A stretch of 64,000 nucleotides of DNA from Microbacteriaceae bacterium VKM Ac-2855 (GCA_013204985.1 JABMLG010000003.1:62001-126000); one strand, 5' to 3'; positions 33,685 to 42,566 are shown, counted from the stretch's first letter. Notes: a model not told the origin generated them from the sequence alone. Translations and numbers: made by a program.

Positions 33685-35175
33685 ATGTCAGAGAACTGGA
33701 CGATCCGGCTGGACCGGCTCGAAGTGAAGAACGCCGACGAGGACGACCTCTGGAGCGACGGCGATGAACCGTATTTCGTGCTGCTGGGCTTCCGATCGAA
33801 GTTCCGTACGCCGGGTTCGACGCAGGTGACGTGGAGCGGCGTGCTCGACGACGACTGGGCCGACGGGATCGACGACAACGAGGCGCGCAACATCCCGAAG
33901 AATCAGGGCGTCGTGCGATTCGACGGCGTCGACCGGCCGACGGTGGCGCAGATCGGCGGGGGCGCGATGCCCGAGATCGTGGGCGCTCTGGTGGTCACAT
34001 TCGAATCGGATGCGACACCCTTCAGCGCGATCCGCAGCATCATCGGCGATGTGCGCACGGCGATCCGGGCGCAGCTGAAGAGCCTGGTGGAGGACGGCGG
34101 GCTCAACCTCGCGAATCCGCAGCCCGACATCGACCGCGCGATCAACGCGATCCGCTCCTCCGTCGAACCGTCGACGAGCGAGAAGATCGGACTGTTCTTC
34201 CGCTCCTTCGGCGATCCGGATGACCTGATCGGCATCAGCGCCCTCACCTTCGCGGCCGTCGATCCGTCGGTGCCGATCGGGGTGCCGAAGCTCGCCGACC
34301 AAGCGATCTCGCTGCGTTACACGCCCTCGGGTGTCGACTACCGGGTCACCGGGGCCGTGGCGCAGCTCGCTGCGGGCGTCGGCTGGGAGTCGCTGGGCGG
34401 TATCGGCAACACGGGCCCCGGCGTTTCATCGTGGGGCTCGGGCCGGCTCGACGTTCTCGTCGCCGGCACCGACAACGCGCTCTGGCACAAGTGGTTCGAC
34501 GGTTCGTGGCACGGCTGGGAGTCGCTCGGCGGCGTGATCACCTCCGATCCCGCGGCCTCGTGCTGGGCCTCCGGGCGGCTCGACATCGTTGCGCGCGGCA
34601 CCGACAACGCGGTCTGGCATCGCTGGTTCGACGGTTCGTGGCACGACTGGGAGTCGCTGGGCGGCGTCGCCACCTCGGGCCCGGCCGCGGCGAGCTGGGG
34701 GCGGGGCCGTCTCGACGTGTTCGTGCGCGGCACCGACAACGCCCTGTGGCACCGCTGGTTCGACGGCTCGTGGCACGACTGGGAGTCGCTGGGCGGCGTC
34801 ATCACCTCGGATCCGGCGGCCGTCAGCTGGAGCAGCGGGCGGATCGACGTGGTAGCCCGGGGCGGCGACAATGCGCTCTGGCACATCTGGTTCGAGAACG
34901 GCTGGAGCGGGTGGGAGTCGCTCGGCGGCGGACTCAGCTCGAGTCCGGGCATCGCCTCGTGGGCGCCGGGCCGGCTCGACATCGTCGCGCGCGGGATGGA
35001 CAACGCGTGCTGGCACCGCTGGTTCGACAACGGCTGGCACGACTGGGAGTACCTCGGCGGCGGCTTCACCTCCGGGCTCGACGCCGCGAGCTGGGGGAGG
35101 GGCCGGCTCGACATCGTCGGCCGCGGCGGTGACAACGCGGTCTGGCACGCCTGGTACGACAACGGCTGGTCCTGA
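33685..35175 (+). CDS. PLL-like beta-propeller protein (six 44-residue repeats)
   Basis: A 496-residue protein. The first 225 residues are a unique, charged domain that I do not recognise (WTIRLDRLEVKNADEDDLW...). From about residue 233 six consecutive repeats of about 44 residues follow, each with WESLGG, a GRLD[IV] strand, RGTDNA[LV]WHRWFD and GSWHDW: the DUF346/PLL-like fucose-binding propeller pattern. No signal peptide or membrane helix is seen. ATG 33685 follows GGAAGAGAG. PLL lectins usually have seven blades, so a seventh might come from the N-terminal domain or a dimer. It probably binds carbohydrate; divergent from the rutA operon. Confidence 0.82.
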   Translation: MSENWTIRLDRLEVKNADEDDLWSDGDEPYFVLLGFRSKFRTPGSTQVTWSGVLDDDWADGIDDNEARNIPKNQGVVRFDGVDRPTVAQIGGGAMPEIVGALVVTFESDATPFSAIRSIIGDVRTAIRAQLKSLVEDGGLNLANPQPDIDRAINAIRSSVEPSTSEKIGLFFRSFGDPDDLIGISALTFAAVDPSVPIGVPKLADQAISLRYTPSGVDYRVTGAVAQLAAGVGWESLGGIGNTGPGVSSWGSGRLDVLVAGTDNALWHKWFDGSWHGWESLGGVITSDPAASCWASGRLDIVARGTDNAVWHRWFDGSWHDWESLGGVATSGPAAASWGRGRLDVFVRGTDNALWHRWFDGSWHDWESLGGVITSDPAAVSWSSGRIDVVARGGDNALWHIWFENGWSGWESLGGGLSSSPGIASWAPGRLDIVARGMDNACWHRWFDNGWHDWEYLGGGFTSGLDAASWGRGRLDIVGRGGDNAVWHAWYDNGWS

Positions 35176-35200
35176 CCGCGCCGTTCTCGCCCGCGCCCTC

Positions 35201-35243
35201 CGAAAAGGTGCAGGAGTCGGCGGCCGACTCCTGCACCTTTTCG
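35201..35243. terminator. Bidirectional terminator
   Basis: Perfect 20-bp stem (35201-35220 with 35224-35243) and a 3-nt loop, with GAAAAGG/CCTTTTC at the ends so either strand has a T-run. It lies between the convergent propeller gene (stop 35175) and the MFS gene (stop 35244). Confidence 0.9.
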
Positions 35244-36428
35244 CTAGGGGGTGCGCGTCGCGGGCGGCATCCGCAGGGCGAACAGCGACGCCGCGAGCAT
35301 AAGCACAACGGCCGAGCCGAAGGCGGCCGGGAACGAGAACGCATCGACCAGCGCCCCCGCTGCCAGCGGGCCGACGATCGCCGCTGCGTCGCCCGCCGCC
35401 TGGAACACCGCCACCGGCTGACCGCCGCGCCCGCCCGCCGCGTCGCCCACGGATGCGGCCGGCGCCGTGCCCATGAAGGCCGCCGCCGCGCCGTACACCG
35501 CTAGCAGCACGACGAGCTGCCACAGCTCGGTGACGAACGGGATCGCGAGCATCATCGCCGCGCCCAGGGCGAACGCGCCGACGATCGCCGGGCGACGGCC
35601 GACGGTGTCGACGAAGCGGCCGGCCGGACCGAGGGCGATCGTCTGCACGACCGCCGCGATCGCGAAGGCGATACCCGTCCAGGCCGGCTCGGCGTGCAGC
35701 GATTCGACGACCAGCACCGGCACGAGCGCTCCGCGCACGCCCATCGCCGACCAGCCGGTGGCGAAGTTGGCCAGCAGAGCGCTCTGGTAGCGGCGGTCGC
35801 GCAGCACGGTCCGGAACGGCAGTGTCGGGGCGGCGTTCGCCATCGACTCGTGCGTCTCGCCGCGCAGCAGCACCAGCCCGACGGCCCCGGCCACCGCGAG
35901 CGTCGCGGCGTAGAAGAAGAACGGCGCGGTCAGGGAGATCGCCGAGAGGATGCCTCCGACCGCCGGCCCGGCCATGCCGCCGAGCAGGAAGCCGCCCTGG
36001 TAGAAGCCGACCGAGCGGCCGCGTCGGGCCGGATCCGTCGACCGCAGCAGCAGCGACATCGCGGCGACCGTGAACATCGCGGAGCCGATCCCGCCGACGC
36101 CGCGCAGCAGCAGCACGTGCAGGTAGTCGTCGGCGAGACCGACCAGGGCACTCGAGACGGCGACGATGCCGACGCCCACTGCGAGCACGACGCGTTCGCC
36201 GATGAGATCGACGAGCTTGCCGACGAACGGATTCGCGACCAGCCGCATCAGCGCGAACGCCGAAAGCACGGCGCCGACCTCGACGTAGCCGACCCCGAAG
36301 CTGCGCACGTACACCGGCAACACCGGCACCACGACACCGAACCCGAGCATCACGAAGAACGCGACGACGCCGAGCACGAGAACGTCGCGAGAGAGCCCCT
36401 CCGTGCGGCGGCGGAGGAAAGAGGTCAT
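35244..36428 (-). CDS. MFS transporter (DHA1 type)
   Basis: A 394-residue major facilitator with twelve hydrophobic helices. Motif A is NPFVGKLVDLIGERVVLAVG and motif C-like PAVGGILSAI; the second motif A is GPAGRFVDTVGRRPAIVG. Such proteins are usually drug or metabolite exporters. I chose ATG 36428 (MTSFLRRR), as TAGCCT lies 7 nt upstream; the ATG at 36434 is possible but would sit 1 nt from that hexamer. A terminator follows directly. Confidence 0.87.
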   Translation of the reverse strand: MTSFLRRRTEGLSRDVLVLGVVAFFVMLGFGVVVPVLPVYVRSFGVGYVEVGAVLSAFALMRLVANPFVGKLVDLIGERVVLAVGVGIVAVSSALVGLADDYLHVLLLRGVGGIGSAMFTVAAMSLLLRSTDPARRGRSVGFYQGGFLLGGMAGPAVGGILSAISLTAPFFFYAATLAVAGAVGLVLLRGETHESMANAAPTLPFRTVLRDRRYQSALLANFATGWSAMGVRGALVPVLVVESLHAEPAWTGIAFAIAAVVQTIALGPAGRFVDTVGRRPAIVGAFALGAAMMLAIPFVTELWQLVVLLAVYGAAAAFMGTAPAASVGDAAGGRGGQPVAVFQAAGDAAAIVGPLAAGALVDAFSFPAAFGSAVVLMLAASLFALRMPPATRTP

Positions 36429-36480
36429 CGGCATCAGGCTACCGGCCGGCGTTGCGCGCATGCGGCCTCCATCCGCTCCT

Positions 36481-36551
36481 GCGAGGGACCCCTCCTGTGC
36501 GCGTCGGACCCGCCCTGCGGGGGTCCGACGCGCACAGGAGGGGTCCCTCGC
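36481..36551 (-). terminator. Perfect 31-bp hairpin after mntP
   Basis: Arms 36481-36511 and 36521-36551 pair perfectly over 31 bp around a 9-nt loop, 11 nt past the mntP stop. The outer part (TGCGAGGGACCC ... GGGGTCCCTCGCA) is shared with the hairpin between grpE and dnaJ at 54065-54139. Confidence 0.85.
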
Positions 36552-36561
36552 AAGAAGTGCC

Positions 36562-37128
36562 TCACCAGATCCCGAGGTGGTCGAGCAGGATGCGCGCGCC
36601 GATGCCGATCAGGATCAGCCCGCCGGCGATCTCGGCGGGGCCCCGGAAGCGCGCGCCGACGCGATGGCCGAGAACAACGCCCACGAAGGTCAGCACGAAG
36701 GTCACGACACCGATCAGGGCCACCGCTCCGAGGATCGAGACCTCCAGGAAGGCGAACGTGATGCCGACGGCCAATGCGTCGATGCTGGTCGCGACCGCCA
36801 GCAGCATCAGCTCGCGCAGCTTGATCGTGCCGTCCGAGTCCGTCTCCGCATCCGTGGCGAAGATCGCCTCCCACAGCATCTTGCCGCCGATGAGCACCAG
36901 CAGGCCGAAGGCGACCCAGTGATCGACGTCGCGGATGTAGTCGGCCAGGCCGGTGCCGAGCAGCCAGCCGATCAGCGGCATCACCGCCTGGAAGAGACCG
37001 AAGGTCAGGGCGATCACCAGGGCGTTGCGGTACGCGAGGATCCGCATGTGCAGGCCCTTGCCGAGGGCGACGGCGAACGCGTCGGCGGAGACGCCGAGCG
37101 CGACGAAGAACAGGGGCAGGAAGGTCAT
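36562..37128 (-). CDS. mntP: Manganese efflux pump MntP
   Basis: A 188-residue MntP with six helices and the family's acidic membrane residues in VSADAFAVALGKG (about 13-25) and ATSIDALAVGITFAF (about 100-114). It exports Mn2+ when the cytoplasm is overloaded. ATG 37128 is preceded by AAAGG at 8 nt; the ORF extension to 37191 is riboswitch sequence. A yybP-ykoY-type manganese riboswitch lies directly upstream, so expression should rise with Mn2+. Confidence 0.9.
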   Translation of the reverse strand: MTFLPLFFVALGVSADAFAVALGKGLHMRILAYRNALVIALTFGLFQAVMPLIGWLLGTGLADYIRDVDHWVAFGLLVLIGGKMLWEAIFATDAETDSDGTIKLRELMLLAVATSIDALAVGITFAFLEVSILGAVALIGVVTFVLTFVGVVLGHRVGARFRGPAEIAGGLILIGIGARILLDHLGIW

Positions 37129-37139
37129 GGTCGGCCTTT

Positions 37140-37348
37140 GCATTGGCGAGCCGAGGTATCGTTCTCGCCCGACGGGGCCATGGGTCGACACTTCGACACG
37201 GATTCGTGCCGAAGGTCTCGTTCATCCGCTCGCGCGGATCGGTGGGCCGGGTCGATCATCCTGATCGCCATCATGTCGACGCCACTGCATCGCCCGCGAT
37301 GTGGTGCTGCGAGCGGTGGGAACTACTCCCCTTCTGTCGAACAGCCTA
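37140..37348 (-). promoter_or_regulatory. yybP-ykoY manganese riboswitch with its promoter
   Basis: Reading the minus strand, TAGGCT (37343-37348) is followed 7-10 nt later by AAGGGGAGTAG (37324-37334), the conserved 5' motif of yybP-ykoY riboswitches. Later come GAGACC and GTGTCGACC-type joining segments and ACCTCGGCT near 37155. mntP follows. The transcript would start right at the aptamer. Motif and target gene both agree with the established family; exact borders are approximate. Confidence 0.78.
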
Positions 37349-37538
37349 GGGCAGGAACCTCCGAGGCGCCATCAACGGGCTTATCCTCGGAGCAGGGCGC
37401 GATTCATCCGCCCACCTCGCGCGGAGCGCGGTCCGTCGGCACGCTCAGCGCAGGCCTCGACCTCGCCCCGCCGGATTCCTCGACGCCGTCTCGTCACGGC
37501 GCAACGGCCGGCGCCGCGCCGGTGGATCGGACGCCACC

Positions 37539-38690
37539 ATGGCACCTTCGCAACTGCTCAGCCTCGGCGTGATGGCCTCCTCGCGGAAGGCCGACGAGAA
37601 GCGACTGCCTCTGCACCCCGCGCATCTCGAACGGCTCGACCCCGACATCCGCGCGGCACTAATCCTCGAATCCGGCTACGGCCTGCGTTTCGGGATCCCC
37701 GACGACCAGCTCGCCCCCTTCGTCGGGCGGATGGCGAGCCGCGCCGAGATCATCGAGAAAGCGGATGTGGTTCTGCTGCCGAAGCCGCAGGCCGCCGACC
37801 TGAAGGAACTCCGCGACGGCCAGACGCTCTGGGGTTGGCCGCACTGCGTGCAGGACGCCGAGATGACGCAGACCGCGATCGACAAGTCGCTCACGCTGAT
37901 CGCGTGGGAGGCGATGAACCACTGGAACAGCGACGGCAGCTACGGCCTGCACGTGTTCCACAAGAACAACGAACTGGCCGGCTACTGCTCCGTACTGCAC
38001 GCGCTGCAACTGTGCGGCTCGACCGGTGACTACGGCCGGCGGCTCACCGCGCTGGTGATCGGCTTCGGCGCGACGGCGCGCGGTGCGGTCACGGCGCTGA
38101 ACGCGCACGGCGTCCATGACGTGCAGGTGTTGACGAACCGCAACATCGCTGCCGTGAGCTCACCCATTCCGTCGGTGAACATCATCCAGTTCGAGCCGAA
38201 CGAGGAGGAGCCGGGCGACGGACAGGTGAACCTGGTCGGCGGATCCGTGCCGCTCGCACCGTTCCTCGCCGAGCGCGACATCGTCGTGAACTGCACGCTG
38301 CAGGACCCGAACAACCCGATCACCTACCTGCGCGAGAAGGATCTGGCCGCGTTCCGTCCTGGCAGCCTCATCGTCGACGTGTCGGTCGATGCGGGAATGG
38401 GGTTCGACTGGGCACGTCCCACGAGTTTCGCGGAGCCGATGATCACGGTGGGCGCGAGCACCAACTACTACGCCGTCGATCACAGCCCCTCGCTGCTGTG
38501 GAACTCGACCACGTGGGAGATCAGCGAGGCGCTGATGCCGTTCCTCCGCCCGGTGCTCGAGGGCCCGCATGCGTGGGCGGCGTCGGAGACGATCCGCCGC
38601 GCCATCGAGATCGAGGGCGGGCGCATCCGGAACGACGCGATCCTGGCGTTCCAGGGGCGATCCGCGGAGTACCCGTACCCGCGCCGCTAG
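37539..38690 (+). CDS. Alanine dehydrogenase/carboxyethylornithine synthase-like protein
   Basis: A 383-residue NAD(P)-binding protein. The N-terminal half (residues 11-140) is like the AlaDH/PNT N-domain (ADEKRLPLHPAHLE, the ADVVLLPKP strand, QTLWGWPHCVQD); the Rossmann half contains ALVIGFGATARGAVTALNAHGV (about 170-190) and VDVSVDAGMGF. This is the group often annotated N5-(carboxyethyl)ornithine synthase. It may make or use an opine-like N-alkyl amino acid, but substrate is unproven. ATG 37539; the leader 37349-37538 holds TATCCT (37382-37387) and an 8-bp inverted repeat (37359-37366/37385-37392), no gene. Confidence 0.72.
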   Translation: MAPSQLLSLGVMASSRKADEKRLPLHPAHLERLDPDIRAALILESGYGLRFGIPDDQLAPFVGRMASRAEIIEKADVVLLPKPQAADLKELRDGQTLWGWPHCVQDAEMTQTAIDKSLTLIAWEAMNHWNSDGSYGLHVFHKNNELAGYCSVLHALQLCGSTGDYGRRLTALVIGFGATARGAVTALNAHGVHDVQVLTNRNIAAVSSPIPSVNIIQFEPNEEEPGDGQVNLVGGSVPLAPFLAERDIVVNCTLQDPNNPITYLREKDLAAFRPGSLIVDVSVDAGMGFDWARPTSFAEPMITVGASTNYYAVDHSPSLLWNSTTWEISEALMPFLRPVLEGPHAWAASETIRRAIEIEGGRIRNDAILAFQGRSAEYPYPRR

Positions 38691-38786
38691 TCCGAGCGCT
38701 CTGAAACCGGTGGAGAGCGTCGTGGCCGGGCAGGGGTGTGTGCCAGGACCGGCGTGAGCCTCGGCCACCCCGTCGGGCGCGGGCGC

Positions 38787-38808
38787 GATCCGCGCAATCA
38801 CGCGGATC
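38787..38808. repeat. 22-bp inverted repeat, site 2
   Basis: GATCCGCG-N6-CGCGGATC, a perfect 8-bp inverted repeat within a 34-bp stretch (38782-38815) that matches 33441-33474 at about 27 positions. It lies in the 246-bp gap between two convergent genes, where a promoter role is not expected. Confidence 0.55.
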
Positions 38809-38936
38809 TGCCGGCACCCACAGGGGGTGGACTCTGCCGGGACCGGTCCTGACCCACGCTTCGCGCTGAGCTGGCCGCCGTCGATCACGACCGCCGTCGA
38901 TCACGGCCGCCATCCCGGCGTTCGCGCGGTGCGGGC

Positions 38937-39671
38937 TCAGAGCGAGCGGGGCACGGTGAAGACGGTGCCGACGCCCGCGGAGTAGAGCACCGAGTCGGGC
39001 GCGCGTTCGGCGAGGCCCGGGAAGCCCGCGCGGGCGAGGAGGCTGTCGTCGAGGTGCAGCAGTTCGGCGCGCCGCAACGGCCACGGTGCGTGCTCGTTGG
39101 CGCCGAACCAGGTTCGGCCGATGTGGCGCTCGTGGTAAGCCCAGCGTGCGGTGAGATGGTCCGCGAGCGGATCCGCGACGACCCGCTCGCCCGGGCGCAC
39201 GATCACGTGCGAGCTCGCGCCCGCATCGCCGTGCCGGCGCGTGCGATACCCGACGAGGCCGTCGCGGTGTCCCATCCGCATCGACGCCCATCGGTACGGC
39301 AGGCCGAACACGAGCTGCGCGGTGAGTACCGGCAGCAGGTGCGAGGCCTCGAGCGAGGCGAAGACCACAGCGCGGCGTCCGCGCTCGTCCACGGAGTAGA
39401 GCCGCACGTTCACCTCGGGGAACGTGCCGAAGTAGGGCACGGCGGGCCCGCCGAGGAAGGCGGTGCGCGACAGTCGGAACGGGATCAGGCCCACCCAGGC
39501 GCTGCCGTCGAACTCGTCGGGCCGGGTCCCCGGGGGCAGATGCGGCGCGACCGAAGCGGGGTCGACCCGCCAGTGCAGGAAGGTCACCTCCGTCCACCGT
39601 TGGCTGAGGATGCGCGGGCCTGGCAGGGCGGGCGCGATGCGGCTGATGGTCTCGAGCGGCGGAGCGTCCAT
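38937..39671 (-). CDS. DUF2071 (YqjF-like) protein
   Basis: A 244-residue protein of the DUF2071/YqjF family, related to acetoacetate decarboxylase-like folds; function unknown. Family stretches: QRWTEVTFLHWRVDPASVAPHLPPG, SAWVGLIPFRL, GTFPEVNVRLY and the ending GVGTVFTVPRSL. ATG 39671; a CAGACT hexamer 6 nt upstream may act as a -10 of a leaderless message. Convergent with the alanine-dehydrogenase-like gene, divergent from the AGE epimerase. Confidence 0.82.
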   Translation of the reverse strand: MDAPPLETISRIAPALPGPRILSQRWTEVTFLHWRVDPASVAPHLPPGTRPDEFDGSAWVGLIPFRLSRTAFLGGPAVPYFGTFPEVNVRLYSVDERGRRAVVFASLEASHLLPVLTAQLVFGLPYRWASMRMGHRDGLVGYRTRRHGDAGASSHVIVRPGERVVADPLADHLTARWAYHERHIGRTWFGANEHAPWPLRRAELLHLDDSLLARAGFPGLAERAPDSVLYSAGVGTVFTVPRSL

Positions 39672-39883
39672 CCGCTCAGTCTGCCGTCCCCGCCCCGCGG
39701 ATCCGCCGACAGGTGTGGAATCCGAAGGCGCGACGGTCCCCTTCCGCGAACACGGCCGGCAGGAACGGTGCACACGGACGGGAAAAGCTCGAAACCGCAA
39801 CGGATTCGTGGCACAGTGATGCGACCCCGTGGGCGGTGCGCCGACCATCGGAGCACGAGTGCGGCACGAACGAGAACGGCGAG

Positions 39884-41152
39884 ATGAACGAGACCACCCC
39901 GGGACAGGCCCTGCCGGACCACGCGGACACGTCGGCGGAACTGACGGCATGGCTGGCGAAGGAGGAGCAGCGGCTGCTCGACGTCGCCCGCGGATCGCGG
40001 GCCGAGTCGGGTTTCGGGTACCTCGGCGACGCCGGTGAAGTGGTGCCCGGCGAGGGCCTGCGCCTGCTGGTCACCGCTCGGATGACCACGGTGTTCGCGC
40101 GAGCGGCGCTCCGCGGTGACCGCTCGGCTCGCGCCGCGGCCGCACACGGGGTGGAAGCACTGCTGCACACTTTCTGGGACGACTCCTTCGGCGGGTGGCT
40201 CTCGCGCGTGCTGCCGGCGGAACACGACGTCGTTCAAGCGGCGATCGCCGCCACCGTGCACAAGGACGCCCACGACCACGCCTCCGTACTGCTCGCCGCG
40301 GCGACGGCGGATGCGGCCGGGATCGATGGGGCGGATGCGCTTCTCGAGCGCGCGGCCACCGTCCTCATCTCCCGGTTCTGGGACGAGGATCAGGGCGCGC
40401 TCGTCGATTCCTTCACCCGCGACTGGTCGATCGTGGAGGACTACCGCGGCGCACGGGCCAACATGCGTTTCGTGGAGGCGGCGCTCGCCGTCTACTCCGT
40501 CACCGGCGACGCCGTGTGGCTGCGCAGGGCCGAGCGCGTCGCCGAGCGCATGATGGCGACCGCCGCCGACAACGGGCACCGGATCGTCGAGCACTTCGAC
40601 GCGCAGTGGCGGCCGCTGCCCGAGTACGGGCGCGACTCGCCCGCCGACCGTTTCCGCCCCTACGGCTACTCGGTGGGGCACTCGATGGAGTGGGCGCGGC
40701 TCCTCGTCGAACTCGCCCGCGCGTTGCGCGGCGTGATGGTCGACGCCGAGTGGATGGTCGACACCGCGGCGTGCCTGTTCGGTGTCGCGATCGACAACGG
40801 TTGGCAGACAGGTGATCGGCCGGGCTTCGTGTCGACGCTCGATTGGGACGATGTGCCGGTGATCGGCCAGCGGATGCACGTAGTGCTCGCGGAGGCGATC
40901 GGTGCGTCGTGGGCGCTGTTCGAGGAGCTGGAGCACGAGGTGTATCTGCAACGCTACGCCGGCTTCTGGCGCTACGCGCGGCGCAACTTCGTCGACCGTG
41001 AGAACGGTTCGTGGATCCATGAACTGGGCTACGACCTGCTGCCGTCGTCGAGGGTGTGGCTCGGCAGGCCCGACATCCTGCACGCCTACACCGCGGTGCT
41101 CACCCCGATGACCCCGAGGCTGGCAGCGGCGCGGGCGCGCGCCGCGCTGTGA
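39884..41152 (+). CDS. AGE-family sugar isomerase/epimerase
   Basis: A 422-residue alpha/alpha-toroid enzyme of the N-acylglucosamine-2-epimerase/mannose-isomerase (YihS-like) family. Visible conserved points: RMTTVFARAALRGD, FGGWLSRV with KDAHDHASVLLA (catalytic-type His), EDYRGARANMRFVEAALAVY, the YGYSVGHSMEWARLL segment (about 255-270) and RNFVDRENGSWIHELG. Probably isomerises mannose to fructose or a similar sugar. ATG 39884 chosen; the 5' extension is Arg-rich shadow. Confidence 0.85.
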   Translation: MNETTPGQALPDHADTSAELTAWLAKEEQRLLDVARGSRAESGFGYLGDAGEVVPGEGLRLLVTARMTTVFARAALRGDRSARAAAAHGVEALLHTFWDDSFGGWLSRVLPAEHDVVQAAIAATVHKDAHDHASVLLAAATADAAGIDGADALLERAATVLISRFWDEDQGALVDSFTRDWSIVEDYRGARANMRFVEAALAVYSVTGDAVWLRRAERVAERMMATAADNGHRIVEHFDAQWRPLPEYGRDSPADRFRPYGYSVGHSMEWARLLVELARALRGVMVDAEWMVDTAACLFGVAIDNGWQTGDRPGFVSTLDWDDVPVIGQRMHVVLAEAIGASWALFEELEHEVYLQRYAGFWRYARRNFVDRENGSWIHELGYDLLPSSRVWLGRPDILHAYTAVLTPMTPRLAAARARAAL

Positions 41153-41167
41153 TCCGAGGCGCCGCCC

Positions 41168-41731
41168 TCATCCGCTGACCGGTCGAAATCGCATCGCGAC
41201 GGCGCCCGAGCGGAACTCGTGCCGATCGACGAGCTCGAGCCGGATCCGCTCGCGCAGACCGGCGAGCAACGTCGGGCCGTGTCCGGCGAGCACCGGATGC
41301 ACGACGAACTCGTACTCGTCGATCAGGCCCAGATCCGCCAGCGCCGAGGGGAGGGTCACGCCGCCGATCCACAGGCCGTCACCTTCCTCCTCCTTGAGCC
41401 GCTGAACCGCCGGCCCGATGTCGCCGTGCAGCAGCTCGGCGTTCCAGTCGGCCTCGTTCAGCGTGGACGACACGACGTACTTCTTCGCCCGGTCGATCGC
41501 CTCGGCGAACGGGAGCTGCTGCTCGTCGATCCACGCGGGCCAGCCGCCCGTGGCGGGCTTGCGCCAGGCCGACTCCATCATCCCGTAGGTCACTCGGCCG
41601 AGCACCAGGGCGTCGGCGCGCTGCATCTGCTCGGCCCAGTAGCGCATCGATTCCTCATCCGGCGGCAAGCCCGCCTCGTGATGGCAGCAGCCGTCGAGGG
41701 TGATATTGATCGAATACCGGAGGGGCCTCAT
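41168..41731 (-). CDS. DHFR-like (RibD C-terminal domain) protein
   Basis: A 187-residue RibD_C/dihydrofolate-reductase-like protein (YyaP/YwjB group): RYSINITLDGCCHHEAG at the start, DALVLGRVTYGMMESAW, KKYVVSSTLNEADWN, then DGLWIGGVTLPSALADLGLIDEYEFVVHPVLAGHG. ATG 41731 has GGGGAG 9 nt upstream. A longer frame to 41929 would read the 12-codon repeats at 41748-41807 and overlap the dcd start, so I reject it. Probably an NADPH-dependent reductase of unknown substrate. Confidence 0.83.
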   Translation of the reverse strand: MRPLRYSINITLDGCCHHEAGLPPDEESMRYWAEQMQRADALVLGRVTYGMMESAWRKPATGGWPAWIDEQQLPFAEAIDRAKKYVVSSTLNEADWNAELLHGDIGPAVQRLKEEEGDGLWIGGVTLPSALADLGLIDEYEFVVHPVLAGHGPTLLAGLRERIRLELVDRHEFRSGAVAMRFRPVSG

Positions 41732-41747
41732 CGGGATGCGCTCCCCG

Positions 41748-41807
41748 GCCTGGATCCGCTCGCCGGTCGGGACCCGCTCGCCTGCCTGGATCCGCTCGCC
41801 GGTCGGA
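41748..41807. repeat. 36-bp period direct repeat in a 5' leader
   Basis: Two copies of a 24-nt unit beginning GCCTGGATCCGCTCGCCGG (41748-41771 and 41784-41807), 36 nt apart, upstream of the DHFR-like gene. Multiple of 3 in spacing would keep frame if it were translated, but no start codon supports that. Confidence 0.7.
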
Positions 41808-41903
41808 CCGCCTGTTCGCGTGCGTCGCTCATGGGTCGACGATAATCCGGCTGCCCGGTCGGCGGGAGTGGGCGCCACGCTCGGCGCTCGGTAGGCTTGC
41901 CGG

Positions 41904-42488
41904 GTGCTGCTGAGTGACCGGGACATCAAGGCCGAGCTGGCGAGTGGGCGGGTCGGCCTCGAACCGCACGATCCGGCGATGGTGCAGCCGTCGTCGATCG
42001 ACGTGCGGCTGGACCGCTACTTCCGGTTGTTCGACAACCACAAGTACCCGTTCATCGACCCGGCCGCCGATCAGCCCGAGCTGACGCGTCTGGTCGAGAC
42101 CGCTCAGGGTGAGCCGTTCATCCTGCACCCGGGCGAGTTCGTGCTCGGTTCGACGTACGAGCAGGTCTCGCTGCCCGACGACATCGCCGCGCGCCTCGAG
42201 GGCAAGAGCTCGCTGGGCCGGCTCGGTCTGTTGACGCACTCGACCGCCGGCTTCATCGACCCGGGCTTCACGGGTCACGTCACGCTCGAGTTGAGCAACG
42301 TCGCAACGTTGCCGATCACGCTCTGGCCGGGGATGAAGATCGGCCAGATGTGCTTCTTCCGCCTCAGCTCCTCGGCCGAGAAGCCCTACGGATCCGCGGA
42401 GTACGCGAGCCGTTACCAGGGCCAGCGCGGCCCGACGGCCTCGCGCTCGCACCTCAACTTCCACCGCACGAACGTCTACGGCGACTGA
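41904..42488 (+). CDS. dcd: dCTP deaminase (probably bifunctional dCTP deaminase/dUTPase)
   Basis: A 194-residue trimeric dUTPase-fold enzyme that makes dUMP (or dUTP) from dCTP. Signatures: [11 protein letters not shown] at the start, [43 protein letters not shown] (about 108-140, catalytic Glu included) and [11 protein letters not shown] at the end. Actinobacterial members of this type are known to carry both deaminase and dUTPase activity. GTG 41904 has TAGGCT exactly 6 nt before it (leaderless). Convergent toward idi across a repeat cluster. Confidence 0.95.
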   Translation: MLLSDRDIKAELASGRVGLEPHDPAMVQPSSIDVRLDRYFRLFDNHKYPFIDPAADQPELTRLVETAQGEPFILHPGEFVLGSTYEQVSLPDDIAARLEGKSSLGRLGLLTHSTAGFIDPGFTGHVTLELSNVATLPITLWPGMKIGQMCFFRLSSSAEKPYGSAEYASRYQGQRGPTASRSHLNFHRTNVYGD

Positions 42489-42566
42489 GGCGTCGCCCGG
42501 GCCTCGCCCGGGGTGTGCGTTTGCGCGGCGTGTGCGGGCGCGGCAAGCCCGTTTCGGGATGCGTGA

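Noticed and set aside
36481-36551. Insertion-sequence terminal repeats
   Set aside because: The 31-bp arms are separated by only 9 nt and no transposase is encoded; a terminator or small hairpin element fits better.
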